Assembly (NCBI RefSeq): GCF_030167905.1 | Contig: NZ_JARGNA010000010.1 | Location: 124,001-188,000 of the forward strand | Length of the DNA: 64,000 bases | Source: Flavobacterium terrisoli | Lineage (GTDB): Bacteria; Bacteroidota; Bacteroidia; Flavobacteriales; Flavobacteriaceae | Direction of reading: 5' to 3' | Shown here: in pieces, positions 61,726 to 64,000 of the stretch | Layout: each line of letters starts with the position of its first letter | How positions within the stretch are numbered: position 1 is the stretch's first letter | Position numbers and translations under genes: made by a program | The notes under the pieces: generated by a model | Told to the model about the DNA's origin: nothing | Seen by the model: only the letters and a program-made list of their open reading frames with translations | Database searches by the model: none

Positions 61726-62841
61726 TTATTTGACTAAATCTGCTAATTCCTGACCGATTAAACTTCCAATGGCCACGCCCATTCCGCCTAAGCGAACGCC
61801 GCAATAGACATTTTGGGAAAGCTGTTCAACAATCGGTCTTTTGCTAGAACCCAATCCCATAATGCCACTCCAACGATGGGCTATTTTGAAATCGGTATCG
61901 GGTAAAATTACTTCTTTTAATAATTCTTCCAAACGATTTTGTATTAATTCGGTTTGGCCCAAATCGGTCGTGGTTTCTCCTTCGAAGTCTAAATTTCGGC
62001 CGCCGCCAAAAAGAATCCGGTCATCAATATTCCTAAAATAATAATATCCTTTATCGAGATGGAAAGTGCCTTTGATATCCAAATTCGGTATCGGTTCGGT
62101 AATCAAGACCTGTGCTCTGGCGGGTTTCACCTGGTTGTCGGTTAGCTTTCCGGCAAAACCATTGGTGGCAAACAGCAATTTTTTGGACGTAAAAATAAAA
62201 TCCCCCAATGCGATTTCCACTTTATCATTTCCTTCCTGAAAGGAAGTCACTTCCACCTGATTCAAAATCATGATATTATTAGCCACTGCTTTTTGCAGCA
62301 AAGCGTTCATCATTTTTCCGGTATCAATCTGCGCTTCGTATGGGTTAAAAATCAAATATTCCTGTATGCCTTTAAAGTCAAAGCGATCGACTTCTTTGGC
62401 AAACACATCGTTTCTGAAAATGGGTTTTAGAATCTCATTGACAAAAGGCAGCTTCTGCAAACACTCATTATAACTGCTTTCATCATCATTGAGAAACAAT
62501 TCATAACCGCCAAAAGGCTTGAAATCAATGGCGCTATCGGTTAGGTTTTTGCGAAGCAACTGCAATCCGTTCCAGCGCTTCTGAATCAATTGAATGACTT
62601 CTTCTTCGCTGTGCGTTTTTAAGTCGTCCAAAATCTCGGAAAGACTCCCAAAACAAGCAAATCCGGCATTTTTGGTACTCGCGCCCTGAGGCAAAATTCC
62701 TCTTTCTAAAACCAGTATTTTCTTCTCTGGAAATCTTTCGCGCAAAGCCAAAGCACAATGCAAACCTACAATGCCGCTTCCCACAATCGTGAAGTCGATA
62801 TCGGTAAACCAATTTTTGAGTTCCCAGTAGCTAAAATTCAT
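61726..62841 (-). CDS. FAD-dependent oxidoreductase (DAO family)
   Basis: The product is a 371-aa flavoprotein of the D-amino-acid-oxidase/glycine-oxidase fold. The N-terminal FAD motif is VGSGIVGLHCALALRERFP, and the GASTKNAGFACFGS segment binds the cofactor. The C-terminal HRWSGIMGLGSSKRPIVEQL and VRLGGMGVAIGSLIGQELA complete the FAD site. The substrate is an amine or amino acid but unknown. It is the first gene of an operon with mtgA. No good promoter box is seen upstream; only AAAAATA is near. Confidence 0.88.
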   Translation of the reverse strand: MNFSYWELKNWFTDIDFTIVGSGIVGLHCALALRERFPEKKILVLERGILPQGASTKNAGFACFGSLSEILDDLKTHSEEEVIQLIQKRWNGLQLLRKNLTDSAIDFKPFGGYELFLNDDESSYNECLQKLPFVNEILKPIFRNDVFAKEVDRFDFKGIQEYLIFNPYEAQIDTGKMMNALLQKAVANNIMILNQVEVTSFQEGNDKVEIALGDFIFTSKKLLFATNGFAGKLTDNQVKPARAQVLITEPIPNLDIKGTFHLDKGYYYFRNIDDRILFGGGRNLDFEGETTTDLGQTELIQNRLEELLKEVILPDTDFKIAHRWSGIMGLGSSKRPIVEQLSQNVYCGVRLGGMGVAIGSLIGQELADLVK

Positions 62842-63021
62842 TTCTAATTTTTTTTAAAAATACTTTTTTTCACAATTATCTGATATGATTTATGTCAGTT
62901 TTTTCGAATTTATTATTTTTTTAATTAAATTTTTACCTATTTCTTACTACTATAACGTTGTAGTTTATCGATTTGTTGAGAATTTTGCGGTTTTTATTAG
63001 TGATAGTGCAAAAATTAATTT

Positions 63022-63029
63022 TATTTTTG
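63022..63029 (+). promoter_or_regulatory. -7 promoter box of metalloprotease gene
   Basis: TATTTTTG, 29 bases before the ATG. Confidence 0.55.
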
Positions 63030-63058
63030 AAGCCTAATTAACCAAATTTATACTATTT

Positions 63059-64000
63059 ATGAAGTACAAATTACTCACGGTTGCTTTACTGACAATCAGT
63101 AGCGTAGCTTTTTCCCAAACCAGAAATTCGCTTTGGAATTCGACTACCAAGAAAAGTGATATGATTCCTTTGGAAAGCAGAATGATATTGCCTGAAAACA
63201 ATCTTTTCACACTGAATCTTGACGGACTTCGAAATGCATTGGCTAATACGCCTCAAAGAGCGGCCGGCGTAAGAATGTCTCCGGTCACTTTATCGATTCC
63301 GAATGAGAATGGTGTTTTAGAAAGATACAGCATTTACGAAAATTCAGCTTTAGATCCGGCTTTGGCGGCTCGTTATCCTGAAATCAAGTCTTATATCGGA
63401 ATCGGGATTGATAATCCAACCTCGACTTCTTATTTCAGTGTTACACCACTTGGATTCAAATCGATGACGTTGAATGCTGATAAAGCAGCGGTATTTATTG
63501 AGCCGATTTCTCAGGATTTAACGACTTATGCGGTTTACAGAAAAGTAGACAAAGCAGCATCGTTAACGCCTTTTGAATGTCAGGTAATTGATGAAGTAGC
63601 GCCACAAATGACTGATGACGCCAGCATGTTGAGACCAAATGCCGATGACGCAGTGATGAGAACATTCCGTTTGGCAATGTCCTGTACCGGTGAGTATACG
63701 GCTTACTTTGGCGGAACAAAAGCTTTGGCTTTGGCGGCAATCAACAACTCTATCACCAGATGTAATGGTGTTTTTGAGAAAGATTTTGGCGCCCGATTAA
63801 TCATCATTGCCAATACTGATTTGGTTATTTATACCAATGCTTCTACCGATCCATATTCTGCTGCTTCAAGCATGTCACAATGGAATGCCCAATTGCAGTC
63901 AACGTTAACCTCCGTAATTGGCGAAGCTAATTATGACATTGGTCACTTATTTGGTGCTACCGGTGGTGGTGGAAATGCCGGTTGTATCGGTTGTATTTGT
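63059..64000 (+). CDS. Reprolysin-like metalloprotease, T9SS type, N-terminal part (cut by window end)
   Basis: Open from the ATG at 63059 to the window edge (314 codons), with no stop. A signal peptide (MKYKLLTVALLTISSVAFSQ) precedes a propeptide-like region (about residues 21-190). Then comes the start of a catalytic domain with FRLAMSCTGEYTAYFGG, and NYDIGHLFGATGGGGNAGCIGC near the edge, which is the usual approach to the zinc site of M12B-type (reprolysin-like) Bacteroidota proteases. The HExxH motif and T9SS sorting domain would lie beyond the window, so catalytic activity cannot be checked. It is probably an extracellular protease. Confidence 0.8.
   Translation, partial: MKYKLLTVALLTISSVAFSQTRNSLWNSTTKKSDMIPLESRMILPENNLFTLNLDGLRNALANTPQRAAGVRMSPVTLSIPNENGVLERYSIYENSALDPALAARYPEIKSYIGIGIDNPTSTSYFSVTPLGFKSMTLNADKAAVFIEPISQDLTTYAVYRKVDKAASLTPFECQVIDEVAPQMTDDASMLRPNADDAVMRTFRLAMSCTGEYTAYFGGTKALALAAINNSITRCNGVFEKDFGARLIIIANTDLVIYTNASTDPYSAASSMSQWNAQLQSTLTSVIGEANYDIGHLFGATGGGGNAGCIGCIC

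Overview
The window looks like chromosomal DNA from a Flavobacterium-type member of the Bacteroidota. The evidence is an AT-rich sequence, genes preceded by the phylum's -7 promoter box TAnnTTTG instead of Shine-Dalgarno sites, secreted proteins with type IX secretion (T9SS) C-terminal sorting domains, a fused MurF-Alr, and a SprA-motif outer-membrane protein. No phage, insertion sequence, CRISPR array or large mobile island is visible. Most of the window is an ordinary, gene-dense chromosome, and the oddities are mainly in intergenic DNA and envelope genes.

Layout. 1-970: the 3' end of rng (RNase G) and a 460-bp repeat-rich gap with a 36-bp duplication of the gene's own tail and several dispersed palindromic elements. 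970-6000: two tandem paralogous leucine-rich-repeat T9SS cargo proteins. 6000-14130 (minus): pbpC and a giant alpha-2-macroglobulin lipoprotein with an intact thioester, the yfhM-pbpC pair. 14250-18820: tadA, a TonB-like protein with a four-cysteine N-terminal domain, dxs and dgt. 18860-20580 (minus): a small operon (outer-membrane protein, hypothetical, RDD protein, GNAT). 20670-24210 (minus): nrdB-nrdA of eukaryote-like class Ia type. 24560-30370 (minus): a PBCV-adaptor-domain secreted protein, an 1132-aa SprA-like barrel protein, aspartate kinase and GNAT. 30470-37040: fbp, a TerB-like protein, a HupE/UreJ-like protein, dCMP deaminase, a C-terminal processing protease, a half-size flavoprotein, MarC and DUF3109, followed by tRNA-Ala(GGC).

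37300-44100: an envelope thiol-redox cluster with two Omp28-type CxxC proteins, a TlpA thioredoxin, a diheme cytochrome lipoprotein and a barrel protein. 44160-46800: enoyl-CoA hydratase, queD, lpxH and a secreted hypothetical. 46800-56900: recJ, ade, rsmI with an acidic hypothetical, tdk, murF-alr, mscL and asd. 57000-59640: a His/Cys-rich small membrane protein followed by a TonB receptor, probably for metal uptake. 59650-62850: an AIM24 protein, a DoxX-like protein, mtgA and an FAD oxidase. 63059-end: the start of a T9SS-type reprolysin-like metalloprotease.

The genes fall into a few functional groups: cell wall synthesis and surveillance (pbpC/A2M, mtgA, murF-alr, mscL, lpxH), nucleotide metabolism (nrdAB, dgt, tdk, ade, dCMP deaminase), and cell-surface or secreted proteins. 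The strongest leads for something undescribed are the gene-tail duplication and nested repeats after rng, a compact copy of one of those repeats in the leader of the dCMP deaminase, the redox cluster at 37-44 kb, the SprA-like protein, and the CxxC protein/TonB receptor pair. No single unmistakable new system was found.
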